Below are positions 4,947 through 5,743 of a stretch of DNA of 5,743 bases, one piece after another. A program made the position numbers and the translations under genes. Position 1 is the first letter of the stretch. Every line of letters starts with the position of its first letter. The notes below the pieces were generated by a model, which was not told the DNA's origin, did not search any database, and saw nothing but the letters and a program-made list of their open reading frames with translations. The stretch is from Nitrosomonas sp. UBA6494 (GTDB taxonomy: Bacteria > Pseudomonadota > Gammaproteobacteria > Burkholderiales > Nitrosomonadaceae). The stretch lies in NCBI GenBank assembly GCA_002435335.1, contig DJMI01000037.1:1-5743 (forward strand), written 5' to 3'.

Positions 4947-5743
4947 ATGAACGCTGTGCTCAATCCAACCAACGACTACAAAGTTGCCGATATTGCCCTT
5001 GCAGAATGGGGGCGCAAGGAAGTCGCTATCGCCGAAACGGAAATGCCCGGTCTGATGGCGTTGCGGAAAGAATACGCCAGTCAAAAGCCGCTGACCGGTG
5101 CGCGAATTGCCGGTTCTTTGCACATGACGATACAAACCGCGGTACTGATCGAAACGTTGGTAGCGCTCGGTGCTGAAGTACGTTGGGCTTCATGCAATAT
5201 TTTTTCGACACAGGATCATGCCGCTGCAGCCATTGCTGCAAAAGGAATACCCGTATTCGCCTACAAAGGCGAATCATTGCAGGATTATTGGGAGTACGCA
5301 CATCAAATTTTCGAGTGGCCTAATGGCACCGGCGCCAATATGATTCTGGACGACGGCGGTGATGCCACGCTGCTGTTGATTCTCGGCAGCAAAGCGGAAA
5401 AAAATCCTGCGGTCATCGCCAATCCGGGCAACGAAGAAGAAACGGTGTTGTTTGCCGCGATCAAAAGCAAATTGGCGATCGATTCGCAGTGGTATTCCCG
5501 CAATCTTGCCAGAATTCGCGGCGTGACCGAGGAAACGACTACTGGCGTGCATCGCTTGTACGAAATGCACAAAAACGGGGAATTGCCGTTCCCGGCGTTC
5601 AACGTCAACGATTCGGTGACCAAATCCAAATTCGATAATCTTTACGGTTGCCGTGAATCGCTGGTTGATGGCATCAAGCGTGCCACCGACGTGATGATCG
5701 CCGGAAAAATTGCTGTTGTGTGCGGTTACGGCGATGTCGGCAA
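4947..5743 (+). CDS. ahcY: Adenosylhomocysteinase (S-adenosylhomocysteine hydrolase), 3' end missing
   Basis: NAD-dependent cytosolic enzyme that hydrolyses SAH to adenosine and homocysteine, relieving product inhibition of methyltransferases. The frame is open for 265 complete codons to the window edge. Substrate-site residues by comparison with the human enzyme: His59 (in LHMT), CNIFSTQDH at 83-91, Asp136 in LDDGGD, Glu196 in EETTTG, and Lys226, Asp230 and Asn231 in the NDSVTKSKFDN segment. The NAD-binding GYGDVG motif begins at 260, just before the cut. The spacing between Asp136 and Glu196 is about 35 residues longer than in the human protein, so this is the longer bacterial form (about 470 residues expected, a little over half seen). 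Start at 4947 is chosen by its ribosome binding site. The SAH riboswitch immediately upstream independently confirms the function, and metK upstream provides the preceding step of the methyl cycle. Confidence 0.96.
   Translation, partial: MNAVLNPTNDYKVADIALAEWGRKEVAIAETEMPGLMALRKEYASQKPLTGARIAGSLHMTIQTAVLIETLVALGAEVRWASCNIFSTQDHAAAAIAAKGIPVFAYKGESLQDYWEYAHQIFEWPNGTGANMILDDGGDATLLLILGSKAEKNPAVIANPGNEEETVLFAAIKSKLAIDSQWYSRNLARIRGVTEETTTGVHRLYEMHKNGELPFPAFNVNDSVTKSKFDNLYGCRESLVDGIKRATDVMIAGKIAVVCGYGDVG

Overview
The window most likely comes from a Nitrosomonas-like ammonia-oxidising betaproteobacterium. The main reason is the left edge: the minus strand starts a reading frame (ATG at 79) whose 26 visible residues carry the characteristic N-terminus of AmoC, the ammonia monooxygenase C subunit, behind a perfect AGGAGG ribosome binding site. 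The AT-leaning base composition, the OprP/PstS phosphate genes and the metK-ahcY pair with an S-adenosylhomocysteine (SAH) riboswitch fit that placement. Genus level is inference.

Layout. (1) 1-79, minus strand: 5' end of amoC, running off the window. (2) 80-598: a 519-bp divergent intergenic region with no convincing gene. On the amoC side it holds an AU-rich leader hairpin touching the Shine-Dalgarno sequence and a sigma-E-like promoter candidate. In the middle lies a 117-bp element with 17-bp imperfect terminal inverted repeats (MITE-like). On the right is a well-formed Pho-type promoter (Pho box plus -10) driving the next gene. (3) 599-2338, plus: an OprP/OprO-type phosphate-selective porin with an N-terminal coiled-coil extension. 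(4) 2339-2521: a 10-bp perfect hairpin, probably a terminator, followed by a second Pho-box-like sequence. (5) 2522-3538, plus: a PstS-type periplasmic phosphate-binding protein, with no pstCAB next to it. (6) 3637-4794, plus: metK, S-adenosylmethionine synthetase. (7) 4842-4925: an SAH riboswitch whose P1, P2 and pseudoknot helices are all perfectly paired. (8) 4947-5743, plus: ahcY, adenosylhomocysteinase, cut by the right edge at its NAD-binding motif.

Two functional modules are visible beside amoC. The porin and PstS form a phosphate-uptake pair (outer membrane, then periplasm), each with its own Pho-box-like sequence, so both are probably induced by phosphate starvation through PhoB. MetK and AhcY form two steps of the activated methyl cycle: MetK makes SAM, methyltransferases turn it into SAH, and AhcY hydrolyses SAH. 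The riboswitch should raise AhcY expression when SAH accumulates. I see no sign of a wholly new system. The most interesting leads are the regulation of the amoC copy (possibly a stress-type singleton amoC), the Pho promoter architecture, the isolated PstS and the riboswitch expression platform.
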